In this document: in pieces, positions 8,129 to 17,157 of the stretch
Numbering within the stretch: position 1 is the first letter of the stretch
Layout: each line of letters begins with the position of its first letter
DNA from: Xenorhabdus doucetiae
GTDB taxonomy: Bacteria > Pseudomonadota > Gammaproteobacteria > Enterobacterales > Enterobacteriaceae
Reading direction: 5' to 3'
Assembly (NCBI RefSeq): GCF_000968195.1
Contig: NZ_FO704550.1
Coordinates: forward strand, 3,162,001 to 3,226,000
DNA: 64,000 bases
Program-made: the position numbers and the translations under genes
The notes under the pieces: generated by a model
Told to the model about the DNA's origin: nothing
The model's input: the letters and a program-made list of their open reading frames with translations, nothing else
Databases searched by the model: none

Positions 8129-9319
8129 TTAATCTGCCAACGGTGACGGTGCAACCCAACCTAATGTCTGACGGGCAAATTGATCCCGCAGCGGGGATAA
8201 TTTTTCCATTGCCATCAAGCCCAAATTACGCCCCATTTTTAACGGTAAGTAGTCATTGGCGAATAACCTGACCAATCCATCCGTGATCCCGATGGTGGTT
8301 TCACGATCGGCCTGACGCTGTTGCTGGTATTGTGCCAGCACGTGATAGGCACCAATGTCCCGCCCTGAAACCGCCGCGGCTGAAATGACTTGCGCCAGCG
8401 CCATAACATCACGCATTCCTAAGTTAAAGCCCTGCCCGGCAATCGGATGCAAGGTTTGGGAAGCATTACCGACCAACGCCAGACGGTGGCTAATTTGCCT
8501 GCCGGCTGTCGATAACGCTAAGGGATAACTGTGCCGTTGACCGCTTTCCCGCATTTTCCCCAAACGCCAGCCAAAGGCTTTTTGCAGGTGTTGCAGGAAT
8601 TCATGCTGGCTCCAGTGATTGATTTCTGACTGTTTTTCCAGTGACTGACACCACACCAGCGAACTGCGCCCTTCCGACATGGGCAATAGCGCCAATGGGC
8701 CATGTTCGGTGAAACGCTCGAATGCCCTGCCTTGCGGATGTTCGGAAGTCAGGACGTTGGCAATAATGGCGGTCTGCCCATAAGCGTGCTGCTGGAAGGG
8801 GATGTTGCACGTTTGGGCTATCGCCGAATGGCTGCCATCCGCCGCGACTAACAACTTCCCGGTCAGTTTTTCGCCATTATCCAGCAAAACTTCCACCGAG
8901 TTTTCCAAACGTTCAACGGAACTCACTCTGGCCGGGCAGTAAAGCGTAATATTGGGAGACTGTTTTAATAAATCAAAAAGATGGATACCGGCATCGTGCA
9001 ATTCAATCACATTACCCAATGCCGGAATAGCATAATCATCAGCGCGGATGTTGACGAAACCGCTGCTACCACGATCGCTGACATGGACGTGAGTGATTGG
9101 GGTCACCCAATGTTGCAGTGCAGGCCAGATACCGAGCTGATTCAGGCGCTGGCATGTGCCATAAGCCAAGGCAATCGCCCTTGCATCAAAACCTGGGTGT
9201 TCCTTGGTCGGTTCTGCCGCTTCAATCAAGGAGACTTGCAAGTGCCCCCGACTCAGCGCAGCAATGGCCAGCGCCAATGTCGCGCCTGTCATTCCTCCGC
9301 CCACAATAATCACGTTCAT
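8129..9319 (-). CDS. ubiH: 2-octaprenyl-6-methoxyphenol hydroxylase
   Basis: FAD monooxygenase that hydroxylates C1 of the ubiquinone precursor. The 396-residue product has NVIIVGGGMTGATLALA at the N-terminus and GNASQTLHPIAGQGFNLGMRD as the second FAD-binding motif, matching E. coli UbiH along its length. ATG at 9319 is preceded by AGGAAG with seven bases of spacing, better than the in-frame GTG at 9325. It lies 38 bases downstream of pepP in the same operon and is a paralogue of the next gene, ubiI. Confidence 0.95.
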   Translation of the reverse strand: MNVIIVGGGMTGATLALAIAALSRGHLQVSLIEAAEPTKEHPGFDARAIALAYGTCQRLNQLGIWPALQHWVTPITHVHVSDRGSSGFVNIRADDYAIPALGNVIELHDAGIHLFDLLKQSPNITLYCPARVSSVERLENSVEVLLDNGEKLTGKLLVAADGSHSAIAQTCNIPFQQHAYGQTAIIANVLTSEHPQGRAFERFTEHGPLALLPMSEGRSSLVWCQSLEKQSEINHWSQHEFLQHLQKAFGWRLGKMRESGQRHSYPLALSTAGRQISHRLALVGNASQTLHPIAGQGFNLGMRDVMALAQVISAAAVSGRDIGAYHVLAQYQQQRQADRETTIGITDGLVRLFANDYLPLKMGRNLGLMAMEKLSPLRDQFARQTLGWVAPSPLAD

Positions 9320-9357
9320 TATCACTTCCTGATTACTTTTATCTTAACCCTGTATCC

Positions 9358-10674
9358 TTAACCCTGTTTTGCCTGTGCCATCAAAGCTTCTATCTCATCC
9401 GGATCTTTGACGACAGACTCCGTCAGGTTTTCGTTTCCGGTTTCCGTTATCACAATGTCATCTTCAATACGGATACCGATACCACGGTATTCCGGCGGGA
9501 CATCAGCATCTGGGGCAATGTAAAGCCCCGGCTCGACCGTCAACACCATGCCGGGTGCCAGAATCCGATCGCGATCGACGCCGTAATAGCCGACATCATG
9601 GACATCCAGCCCCAACCAGTGACTCAAACCATGCATGAAAAATTGACGATAAGCATTGGTTTCGATCAATTGTTCGACTTCACCATGCATAATTCCCAAT
9701 TTTACCAACCCCTTCACCATAACACGCACAACTTGCCCCGTGACCTCGCTGATGCTGGTGCCGGGTCGGTACAATTCAAGGGAAAGGTTGATGGCTTCCA
9801 GAACAATGTCATAGATTTCACGTTGAGGGCGTGTAAACTTGCCATTGACCGGAAACGTCCGCGTAATGTCGCCGGCATAGCCCGCATATTCACATCCCGC
9901 ATCGATCAACACCAGATCGCCCTCTTTCATACAGCGATCATTTTCAGTGTAATGCAGGATACAGGCGTTTTCTCCCGCCCCAACAATGGTGTTATAAGCC
10001 GGGTAACGTGCCCCCTGACGGGTGAATTCATGGTGAACTTCGGCTTCAAGCTGATATTCAAACATACCCGGATGACAAGCCTGCATGGCTCTGGTATGTG
10101 CTTGGGCGCTAATTTCCCCGGCTTTGCGGATGATGTCTAATTCAGCTTCTGATTTAAACAGACGCATTTCATGCAGCCACGGACGCCAATCGGCCATGAC
10201 CGTTGGCGCACGGAAGTTACGGCGGCTATTTTTACGCAATTTATCCAAGGCACGAAATACAATGTTATCAGCGTATTCAAATTCTCCTTGAGCGTGATAA
10301 ACCACTTCCAAGCCATTCAATAACAAATGGAGTTGTTCATCGAGATCATCAAATGGCAGGGCACGATCCACCCCCAATGTTTCCAGTGCAGCTTCTTGCC
10401 CAAGACGGCGACCAAACCAAATTTCCGCACTCAAATCGCGAACACGATTAAACAACACGCTGTGATTGTGGGTTTCATCGCTTTTGATCAGTATCAGAAC
10501 CGCTTCCGGCTCACTGAACCCGGTCAGATACAGAAAGTCACTGTGCTGGCGGTAGGGATACTCACTATCTGAATTACGTGTCGCAGGCAAAGCTGAAAAA
10601 ATAATGGCCGCACTGGCCGGAGCCATGTTTGACAATAGTGCCTGACGACGGGATAAATATTCTTGTTTAGTCAT
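9358..10674 (-). CDS. pepP: Xaa-Pro aminopeptidase P
   Basis: Dimanganese pita-bread peptidase that removes the N-terminal residue before a proline. The 438-residue product matches the E. coli length. Metal ligands are visible in LIDAG, DITRTFP, HGLSHWLGLDVHD, TVEPGLY and IRIEDD, in the right order, after a creatinase-like N-terminal domain. It sits between ygfB and ubiH as in E. coli and other enterobacteria. Confidence 0.96.
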   Translation of the reverse strand: MTKQEYLSRRQALLSNMAPASAAIIFSALPATRNSDSEYPYRQHSDFLYLTGFSEPEAVLILIKSDETHNHSVLFNRVRDLSAEIWFGRRLGQEAALETLGVDRALPFDDLDEQLHLLLNGLEVVYHAQGEFEYADNIVFRALDKLRKNSRRNFRAPTVMADWRPWLHEMRLFKSEAELDIIRKAGEISAQAHTRAMQACHPGMFEYQLEAEVHHEFTRQGARYPAYNTIVGAGENACILHYTENDRCMKEGDLVLIDAGCEYAGYAGDITRTFPVNGKFTRPQREIYDIVLEAINLSLELYRPGTSISEVTGQVVRVMVKGLVKLGIMHGEVEQLIETNAYRQFFMHGLSHWLGLDVHDVGYYGVDRDRILAPGMVLTVEPGLYIAPDADVPPEYRGIGIRIEDDIVITETGNENLTESVVKDPDEIEALMAQAKQG

Positions 10675-10732
10675 ACCCTCTCCTGCAATTCCATTATTAT
10701 TAGTTGAGTGAATGTCGGGTGAATATCGCTAA

Positions 10733-11335
10733 TCAGTGCAATGTGGGTTTGTCATTTTTTGCACTGGCTGCGGTTTTCGGTGTCGCTAATGCGATATAGC
10801 AGAGTTGAACCGCAACACGGACATATTCCAGTACTTCTTCAAGGGCTTGAGAGAGTTCTTCTTGATCTTCGCTTTCCTCATAGCCCAACATGCCGATATT
10901 ACGTAAGTCGGTAATAATTTCCTGAATTTCTGGCTTTTCTATCAATTTGGGATTGGCTACGCCCAACCCAAGCAGAAAGTGGTTCACCCATCCCGCCAAC
11001 GCGTCTGCGCATGCAAAAACCCCGGCCTCTTCATCAGGGAGCAACAGATTAAACGCGAAGTTATTGTCATCCAGCAATTCAAACGTCGTTTCGTACAATT
11101 CCCTAAGCGGCAGAGCCAAAACCTGAGAAAATGCCAGACCATCATTAGCAAGATCATGCACCAACGCCTGCCAGCTACTGTCATGATGACCGCCATGATT
11201 TCCACTACCATGTTTTCCACTACATAGTAATCCACTGATTAAGCCATGCATTTCTGCGGCTGTCAGCGCAACGGACTGTTGATGCAAAATTTCATCAAAT
11301 GATTGATAATTAGGTAATGAGTTTTGTATAGACAT
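10733..11335 (-). CDS. ygfB: YgfB family protein (UPF0149)
   Basis: Small all-helical protein, 200 residues. The termini MSIQNSLPNYQSF and KPTLH and the internal ADALAGWVNHFLLGLG block match E. coli YgfB (about 192 residues). Family function is not firmly established; work in Pseudomonas links YgfB to control of cell-wall recycling gene expression. The extra length comes from a Gly/His-rich insert, KHGSGNHGGHH, around residues 41-51 just before the conserved DSSW. It heads the pepP-ubiH-ubiI operon and diverges from zapA. Confidence 0.9.
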   Translation of the reverse strand: MSIQNSLPNYQSFDEILHQQSVALTAAEMHGLISGLLCSGKHGSGNHGGHHDSSWQALVHDLANDGLAFSQVLALPLRELYETTFELLDDNNFAFNLLLPDEEAGVFACADALAGWVNHFLLGLGVANPKLIEKPEIQEIITDLRNIGMLGYEESEDQEELSQALEEVLEYVRVAVQLCYIALATPKTAASAKNDKPTLH

Positions 11336-11416
11336 GTATATTGATCATCGTTGGCGATATAAGTTCATGCTATGCTACCATCAAGGGGAGTCGCTATACC
11401 AGACAGCACACACCGA

Positions 11417-11553
11417 TATATCCCCAATAGATTTCGAGTTGCAACGTGATGGCAAGGGCACCATCCCCAGGGACATAGATTACTTTGTATCTATAACTCA
11501 TTGACTGGGGTAAGTGGACATGACCTAAAAACGGCAAGTTGAAAAATGAAGGG
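11417..11553. repeat. ERIC element, near full length
   Basis: The left end reads TATATCCCCAATAGATTTCG and leads to a core with CCCCAGG...TTGACTGGGGT, the hallmark inverted repeat of ERIC elements. A degenerate right end (GGCAAGTTGAAAAATGAAGGG) closes it near 11553. The length, about 137 bases, is close to a canonical ERIC. It lies in the divergent region between ygfB and zapA. Confidence 0.75.
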
Positions 11554-11635
11554 AAGGAAAAGGAAAGCTTTTGGTATTGTACGGTAATGATTGGTGTCGG
11601 CCTTGTTTTATACCATAATTTACTTTATGCCCAAT

Positions 11636-11691
11636 CGATTTCAAATTGCAACAGGACTAACCAAGCCGCAATTTGCAAGATAAGGGATATA
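11636..11691. repeat. Mini-ERIC (end-to-end deletion derivative)
   Basis: A 56-base element made only of the two ERIC ends: TATGCCCAATCGATTTCAAA on the left and GCAATTTGCAAGATAAGGGA leading to TATA on the right. It lacks the ERIC core. It sits in the zapA leader 45 bases upstream of the start codon, so it would be transcribed with zapA if the promoter is upstream. Confidence 0.55.
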
Positions 11692-11736
11692 TGTCAACAT
11701 CAAGGTATCAGCACAGTAATAAATCAGGAAGGTGTC

Positions 11737-12042
11737 ATGTCTGCACAACCAGTAGATATTCAGATTTTTGGGCGGTCATTACGTGTCAATTGTCCACCAG
11801 AGCAGATTGAAGCATTGCAAGCTGCGGCGGAGGAACTTGATCAGCGTTTGAATAACCTCAAAGAACGCACCAGAGTCACTAACACCGAGCAACTGGTTTT
11901 TATTGTGGCACTGAATGTCTGTCACGAGTTGGCACAGGAGAAGATGAAAACCCGTGATTATGCTTACAATATGGAACAAAAAATAAAAATGCTCCAGCAG
12001 AGCATCGAAAAGGCACTGTTAGAGCAAGGTAAGATTACCTGA
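11737..12042 (+). CDS. zapA: Cell division protein ZapA
   Basis: ZapA bundles FtsZ filaments and links the Z-ring to ZapB. The 101-residue product is nearly identical to E. coli ZapA over MSAQPVDIQIFGRSLRVNCP and KERTRVTNTEQLVFI, followed by the C-terminal coiled coil; it lacks the last few residues of the E. coli protein. The frame is open far upstream (to 11539), but the homology and the AGGAAGG before ATG 11737 fix the start. The gene precedes 6S RNA and fau, the classical enterobacterial order. Confidence 0.96.
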   Translation: MSAQPVDIQIFGRSLRVNCPPEQIEALQAAAEELDQRLNNLKERTRVTNTEQLVFIVALNVCHELAQEKMKTRDYAYNMEQKIKMLQQSIEKALLEQGKIT

Positions 12043-12186
12043 TACGCCTTACCCGTCCAATTTTGTTGATAAATCAGGCAGTAGTCACTATAGATTAATA
12101 TAAGCAGTTGCTTTCTTCATTTAGTTCCATACAATAGGCTTCATAGCATTGCTTAGAGCCTATTTAGGTAGTTTAAGCAGCAAAAA

Positions 12187-12373
12187 ATTTTCTCTGAGGT
12201 GTTCGTCAGCAGGTCAGTCCCCTGAGCCGATATTTCATATCTATAGAATGTGGTGCTCCGTTTCTTGTGAGCAGGCTTGGCTAGACCAAGAAGCCTAATA
12301 GCAACGACTCTGCGTTCACCTTGAACCAAGGGTTCAAGGGTTACCACCTGCAACGGCATCTTGGAGAACCTCC
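12187..12373 (+). ncRNA. ssrS: 6S RNA
   Basis: The sequence follows E. coli 6S RNA closely: TTTCTCTGAGGTGTTCGTC at the 5' end, GTCCCCTGAGCCGATATTTC, GAATGTGGTGCTCCG around the central bubble, then CACCTTGAACCAAGGGTTCA and a closing GGCATCTTGGAGAA that pairs with the 5' end. 6S RNA sequesters sigma70 RNA polymerase in stationary phase. It lies between zapA and fau, and cotranscription with fau is typical. Ends are placed by homology and could move by a few bases. Confidence 0.95.
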
Positions 12374-12423
12374 CTTTTTATCTGTTTTGTATCCTTTTCT
12401 GCATTCATTAACAGGCAGGTATC

Positions 12424-13020
12424 ATGCAATCAGATTGTTTCCTTTCTCTCCGCCAATCCATTAGAAAAAAAAACCGCCAACGGCGTCAAAGCCTGTCCCG
12501 CGAACAACAACAGCAATTTGCCCGGCAAGCCGTTAGACAGGTCATGGCTCACCCTAAAATCCAGCAAGCTGATAACATTGCTCTCTATCTCTCTTTTGAT
12601 GGGGAACTAGACACACGTCCGCTCATTCAACAGCTTTGGCAGCAAAATAAACAAGTCTACTTGCCAATATTGCACCCTTTCAGCCGGAATCACCTGCTGT
12701 TTCTCCGTTATTGCCCCGACACGCCCCTTGTTCGTAACTGCTTTAATATCGAAGAGCCTCAGTTGGATGTCCGGCAGGTTTTACCGATCTCTGAACTTGA
12801 TATCATGTTTATTCCACTGGTCGCTTTCGATGGTACAGGCCAGCGTTTGGGGATGGGAGGCGGTTTCTACGACAGAACGCTCGCAAAGTGGCAACAACAG
12901 CATTTTTACCCGATTGGATTGGCACACAATTTTCAGTTAGTTGAAAAATTACCCAGCGCGAGTTGGGATATCCCCCTGCCGGAGATCATTACACCAGAAA
13001 AAGTCTGGCGATGGATATGA
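12424..13020 (+). CDS. fau: 5-formyltetrahydrofolate cyclo-ligase
   Basis: Converts 5-formyl-tetrahydrofolate to 5,10-methenyl-tetrahydrofolate with ATP (YgfA/Fau). The 198-residue product has a basic N-terminus, DNIALYLSFDGELDTRP, and the phosphate-binding GMGGGFYDR at 143-151. It is directly downstream of ssrS and ends in a shared terminator with convergent serA. A link with biofilm and persister phenotypes is known for E. coli ygfA, but nothing here tests that. Confidence 0.95.
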   Translation: MQSDCFLSLRQSIRKKNRQRRQSLSREQQQQFARQAVRQVMAHPKIQQADNIALYLSFDGELDTRPLIQQLWQQNKQVYLPILHPFSRNHLLFLRYCPDTPLVRNCFNIEEPQLDVRQVLPISELDIMFIPLVAFDGTGQRLGMGGGFYDRTLAKWQQQHFYPIGLAHNFQLVEKLPSASWDIPLPEIITPEKVWRWI

Positions 13021-13034
13021 ACCGCTGAAGGATT

Positions 13035-13067
13035 AACCGGGGCCATTTGTCTTTAATCGCCCCGGTT
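13035..13067. terminator. Bidirectional terminator between fau and serA
   Basis: A perfect 9-base GC-rich stem, AACCGGGGC with GCCCCGGTT, around a 15-base loop in the 56-base gap between the convergent fau and serA genes. T-rich tracts flank it only loosely. Confidence 0.7.
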
Positions 13068-13076
13068 GGTTAAATC

Positions 13077-14318
13077 TTAGTAAAGCAGGCGAGAACGGAT
13101 CGTGCCCGGCAGGGCTTTCAGTTTCTGCAAGACCAATTCAGCCTGAGCTGAATTTTGCGTCGTGATATCTATCACCACATAACCAATATCGCTGTCAGTC
13201 CGCAAATATTGCGCATCAATATTGATCGCTTGCTCCGTGAACACCTGGTTAATGCTGGTCAAGATACCCGGTCGATTTTCATGGATATGCAGTAATCGGT
13301 TCGTATCTTTGGCATGAATAGGGAGTGAAACTTCCGGAAAATTAACCGCTGATAATGTCGAGCCATTGTCAGAATATTTGACCAGTTTACCTGCAACTTC
13401 ATAACCGATATTTTGTTGGGCTTCTTGCGTCGACCCGCCAATATGGGGAGTCAACAGTACATTATCAAACTTACTTAATGGAGAGATGAAAGGATCATTG
13501 TTGGTTGCGGGTTCATGAGGAAAAACGTCAATCGCTGCGCCAGAAAGATGCCCGGTTTCCAGTGCTTCGCTAAGTGCAGGAAGATCGACGACCGTACCCC
13601 GTGATGCGTTGATCAAAATGGAACCCGGCTTCATCAACTCTAATTCTGCCGCCCCAATCATATCCTTGGTTGAAGCCGTTTCAGGAACATGCAAGCTTAC
13701 AACATCACTCATATTCAATAATTCAGATAAATGATGAACTTGCTGTGCGTTACCCAATGGCAATTTATTTTCAATATCATAGAAATAGACATTCAGGCCA
13801 ATATTTTCAGCCAAGATGCCAAGCTGTGTACCAATATGCCCGTAACCGATAATGCCTAATTTTTTCCCACGCGCCTCATAGCAGCCTTTTGCCTGCTTAT
13901 CCCATATCCCATTGTGTGCTTTTGCATTCGCTTCAGGAACACGACGCAACAGCAACAACAGCTCACCCAATACCATTTCAGCGACTGAACGGGTATTGGA
14001 AAAAGGCGCATTAAATACCGGGATACCACGCTTTGCAGCGGCTTTCAGGTCAACTTGGTTCGTACCAATGCAGAAACACCCGACGGCAACCAGCTTTTCC
14101 GCTGCGGCAAAAATTTCTTCGGTCAATTGGGTACGGGAACGAACGCCGACAAATCGGGCATCACGAATCGCTTCTTTCAACGCTTCAGGCTCTAATGCCC
14201 CTTTGTGATACTCAATATTGCTGTACCCTGCTGCTTTTAAGCTGTCTACTGTGCTTTGATGAACCCCCTCCAGTAGCAGAAATTTAATTTTGTCCTTTTC
14301 TAACGATACCTTAACCAT
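13077..14318 (-). CDS. serA: D-3-phosphoglycerate dehydrogenase
   Basis: First step of serine biosynthesis: oxidises 3-phosphoglycerate with NAD. The 413-residue product has the Rossmann motif GYGHIG (158-163), the dehydrogenase signature around ASRGTVVD, the catalytic His in TPHIGGST, and a C-terminal ACT domain (from about 340, NRPGILTSINQ) that mediates serine feedback. The ATG at 14318 has AGGGCGGG upstream. It stands alone between fau (convergent) and rpiA. The 270-base gap upstream is AT-rich, where Lrp control would be expected from E. coli. Confidence 0.97.
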   Translation of the reverse strand: MVKVSLEKDKIKFLLLEGVHQSTVDSLKAAGYSNIEYHKGALEPEALKEAIRDARFVGVRSRTQLTEEIFAAAEKLVAVGCFCIGTNQVDLKAAAKRGIPVFNAPFSNTRSVAEMVLGELLLLLRRVPEANAKAHNGIWDKQAKGCYEARGKKLGIIGYGHIGTQLGILAENIGLNVYFYDIENKLPLGNAQQVHHLSELLNMSDVVSLHVPETASTKDMIGAAELELMKPGSILINASRGTVVDLPALSEALETGHLSGAAIDVFPHEPATNNDPFISPLSKFDNVLLTPHIGGSTQEAQQNIGYEVAGKLVKYSDNGSTLSAVNFPEVSLPIHAKDTNRLLHIHENRPGILTSINQVFTEQAINIDAQYLRTDSDIGYVVIDITTQNSAQAELVLQKLKALPGTIRSRLLY

Positions 14319-14558
14319 TTGCCCGCCCTACTCGTTGTTAACTTTCATAACGCATATCGATTGCACCAAAATAACAAAAAAAACGGTAACAGCAATACAA
14401 TCGTTTGCTTATATTACAGAATAAGCAACAGTAAATAAGTTGTTATGCAAAGTAAAATAATTCGTTATGGGATATCGAAAGGATATTGAGGTTTTTTTGG
14501 GAGAAAATGTGATATATCTCACCAAATTTTCTGTTTTGAATAAATACAAAAATATTTT

Positions 14559-14580
14559 GAGGGCAGACTATTCTGCCCTC
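14559..14580 (-). terminator. Intrinsic terminator after rpiA
   Basis: GAGGGCAGA pairs with TCTGCCCTC around a four-base loop directly after the rpiA stop, followed on the minus strand by an A/T-rich tract ending in T. Confidence 0.75.
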
Positions 14581-14589
14581 AATAAGTGA

Positions 14590-15249
14590 TTATTCGGTGA
14601 GCGTCTTAACGCCATCCGCCGTACCGACCAGTACCACGTTCGCGCCGCGATTGGCAAAAAGACCTACAGTGACCACGCCAGTAATGCCATTGATTTTATT
14701 TTCCAGCCCAACGGCATCAACAATAGAGAGATTGTGAACATCCAGAATATGATTGCCATTATCGGTCACGACGTTTTCACGATAAACCGGTGTCCCCCCC
14801 AATTTCACCAGCTCACGTGCCACATAAGCGCGTGCCATTGGGATAACTTCAACCGGCAGGGGGAATTTGCCTAACACATCGACTTGCTTGGACGCATCAA
14901 TAATGCAGATAAATGTCTTCGCAACCGCCGCAATGATTTTTTCCCGGGTCAATGCTGCGCCGCCACCTTTGATCATCTGCATTTGACCATTAATTTCATC
15001 AGCACCATCAACATAAATATCTAGGGTGTCAACTTCATTGCAATCAAACACAGGAATGCCGAGACTTTTCAGTTTCTCAGTCGATGCTTCTGAACTCGAT
15101 ACCGCACCTTCAATTTTGTCTTTGATAGTGCCTAACGCATCAATAAAATGCGCTGCGGTAGAACCTGTACCCACACCGACAATAGTGCCTGGTTTAACGT
15201 ATTCCAATGCTGCCCAACCTACTGCTTTTTTCAGTTCGTCCTGAGTCAT
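14590..15249 (-). CDS. rpiA: Ribose-5-phosphate isomerase A
   Basis: Interconverts ribose 5-phosphate and ribulose 5-phosphate in the pentose phosphate pathway. The 219-residue product has the phosphate loop GVGTGSTAAHF, DGADEI and the KGGGAALTREK motif with its catalytic residues. I set the start at ATG 15249 (MTQDELKKAVGWAALEYV) because it matches E. coli exactly; a GTG at 15258 is in frame. It diverges from argP, as in E. coli. Confidence 0.96.
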   Translation of the reverse strand: MTQDELKKAVGWAALEYVKPGTIVGVGTGSTAAHFIDALGTIKDKIEGAVSSSEASTEKLKSLGIPVFDCNEVDTLDIYVDGADEINGQMQMIKGGGAALTREKIIAAVAKTFICIIDASKQVDVLGKFPLPVEVIPMARAYVARELVKLGGTPVYRENVVTDNGNHILDVHNLSIVDAVGLENKINGITGVVTVGLFANRGANVVLVGTADGVKTLTE

Positions 15250-15428
15250 ATCGATCACAGCCTATAATCAGTTACAAGGAAAAATCTGACGGCTAGTATA
15301 AACAATATTGGCTCATCCCATGAAAAAATATGGCATAGTTCTAGTGGCATAATGCTAGTTAGGCCACATAATGGTTTTAATATTGAGCCATAACCCCAGA
15401 AGAGCAAACGCGGAGAATCTTATTTTTA

Positions 15429-16334
15429 ATGAAACGTCCTGATTACCGATCACTGCAAGCGTTAGATGCCGTGATCAAAGAACGTGGCTTCGAGCGAGCA
15501 GCGCAAAAACTTTGTATCACCCAATCAGCGGTATCACAGAGGATCAAGCAGTTGGAAAATATGTTTGGTCAACCGCTATTGGTACGCACTGTGCCTCCCC
15601 ACCCCACCGAACAAGGGCAAAAGCTGCTTGCGCTGTTGCATCAGGTTGAACTGCTGGAAGCGCAATGGCTTGGTGATGAAAATGGTGATCAGATCCCGTT
15701 ACTGCTTTCCCTTGCGGTCAATGCAGACAGTCTGGCGACGTGGCTTTTACCGGCTCTCCATCCGGTTTTGTCCGATTTGCCTATTCGGCTCAATATTCAA
15801 GTGGAAGATGAAACCCGAACCCAAGAGCGTTTGCGGCGTGGCGAAGTGGTCGGCGCGGTGAGTATTCAGCCACAACCGCTGCCAAGCTGTTTGGTTGATA
15901 AATTAGGTGCTCTGGATTATCTGTTTGTTGCCTCTCCCGCGTTTGCAAACCGTTTTTTCCCGAATGGCGTTACACGTTCAGCCTTGCTGAAAGCACCGGC
16001 TGTGGCATTCGACCATTTAGATGATATGCATCAGGCATTCTTGCAACAGAATTTTGATTTATCGCCGGGAAGTGTGCCCTGCCATATCGTGAATTCTTCC
16101 GAAGCATTTGTCCAACTGGCAAAACAAGGTTCAACTTGCTGTATGATCCCACACTTGCAAATCGACAAGGAATTGAAAGCCGGTGAGCTAGTCGATCTCA
16201 CGCCGGGATTATACCAACGCCGTATGCTGTATTGGCATCGTTTTGCCCCTGAAAGCGGAGCGATGAGAAAAGTCACTGACGCCCTGCTAAAACTAGGGCG
16301 CCAGATGTTACGTCAGGAAGATAAAATCAATTAA
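15429..16334 (+). CDS. argP: LysR-type regulator ArgP (IciA)
   Basis: Regulator that activates argO in response to arginine and is blocked by lysine. The 301-residue product has an N-terminal winged HTH (residues 4-60: AAQKLCITQSAVSQRIKQLE) and a periplasmic-binding-like effector domain. Its target argO lies nearby on the minus strand. The last four bases overlap the end of the convergent gene yggE. Confidence 0.95.
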   Translation: MKRPDYRSLQALDAVIKERGFERAAQKLCITQSAVSQRIKQLENMFGQPLLVRTVPPHPTEQGQKLLALLHQVELLEAQWLGDENGDQIPLLLSLAVNADSLATWLLPALHPVLSDLPIRLNIQVEDETRTQERLRRGEVVGAVSIQPQPLPSCLVDKLGALDYLFVASPAFANRFFPNGVTRSALLKAPAVAFDHLDDMHQAFLQQNFDLSPGSVPCHIVNSSEAFVQLAKQGSTCCMIPHLQIDKELKAGELVDLTPGLYQRRMLYWHRFAPESGAMRKVTDALLKLGRQMLRQEDKIN

Positions 16335-17065
16335 CGCTGTAATTCAAAAACGGCATCAACGTGATCAGAAAACTCAATATTCTGTGGTGCATAAGTTTCA
16401 CTGGCTGAGTCAGCAGCGGGTGATGACAACAGGGCTGTCTGGTATTTCAGACGGCTCATGGGTTCAGGCACAGCATCAGGCGCACGATAGTTAATGCTAT
16501 ATACCGGGCCTAACTTACCGTTGAATCCCTTGGCCAATACCGTCGCTTGTTGGATAGCATTCTCGATAGCTTTTTGTCTGGCTTCATCACGATAGCGTTG
16601 CGGATTATTAACACTAAACTGAACCGAGTTAATCTCATTCAATCCGGCTTTCAGGGCACCATCCAGTAACGTGTTCAGTTGTTCCAGCTTGTGAACTTTC
16701 ACTTCAACTGAACGTGACGCCCGATAACCGGTAATACTGGATTTCCCCGTCTTTTGTTCATATTGATATTCTGGTTGAGTGCGTAAGTTGGCGGCATCAA
16801 TATCTTTCTTGTCGATGCCACTGTTTTTCAGAAAATCAAAATATTTCGCCACACGTTGATCGACGTTTTTCTTTGCTTCTGCCGCACTCTTTTGAGTTTC
16901 GCTCACATGGATTATCAATGTCGCCATATCCGGCGTTGCTTTAACTACCGCGTTGCCAGAAGTGGAAATATGTGGGATAGAGAGCAAGTCAGCAGCGGAA
17001 GCCGTCATGCAGGAGACGCTTCCCAGAGCCATTATCGCGGCCAATACCAGTGATTTGCGTTTCAC
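16331..17065 (-). CDS. yggE: SIMPL-domain periplasmic protein YggE
   Basis: The 244-residue product has a clear signal peptide (KRKSLVLAAIMALGSVS, cleavage near TASA) and a SIMPL/DUF541 domain with ISTSGNAVVKATPD at its start. The family forms oligomeric rings and has been linked with lower oxidative stress in E. coli; its molecular function is not settled. It lies after argO on the same strand and overlaps argP by four bases at the 3' end. Confidence 0.9.
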   Translation of the reverse strand: MKRKSLVLAAIMALGSVSCMTASAADLLSIPHISTSGNAVVKATPDMATLIIHVSETQKSAAEAKKNVDQRVAKYFDFLKNSGIDKKDIDAANLRTQPEYQYEQKTGKSSITGYRASRSVEVKVHKLEQLNTLLDGALKAGLNEINSVQFSVNNPQRYRDEARQKAIENAIQQATVLAKGFNGKLGPVYSINYRAPDAVPEPMSRLKYQTALLSSPAADSASETYAPQNIEFSDHVDAVFELQR

Positions 17066-17157
17066 AAAACCTCCTTAAATACAGCAAGATTAGGTTAGTA
17101 AGGTGCTTTCAGAAACATTAGCACAATCTATAGACGATCTATAGAAAAGTATTGCCA

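Noticed and set aside
11539..11736. N-terminal extension of zapA in frame
   Set aside because: The extension covers the ERIC-type repeats and has no homology; ATG 11737 matches known ZapA proteins and has AGGAAGG.
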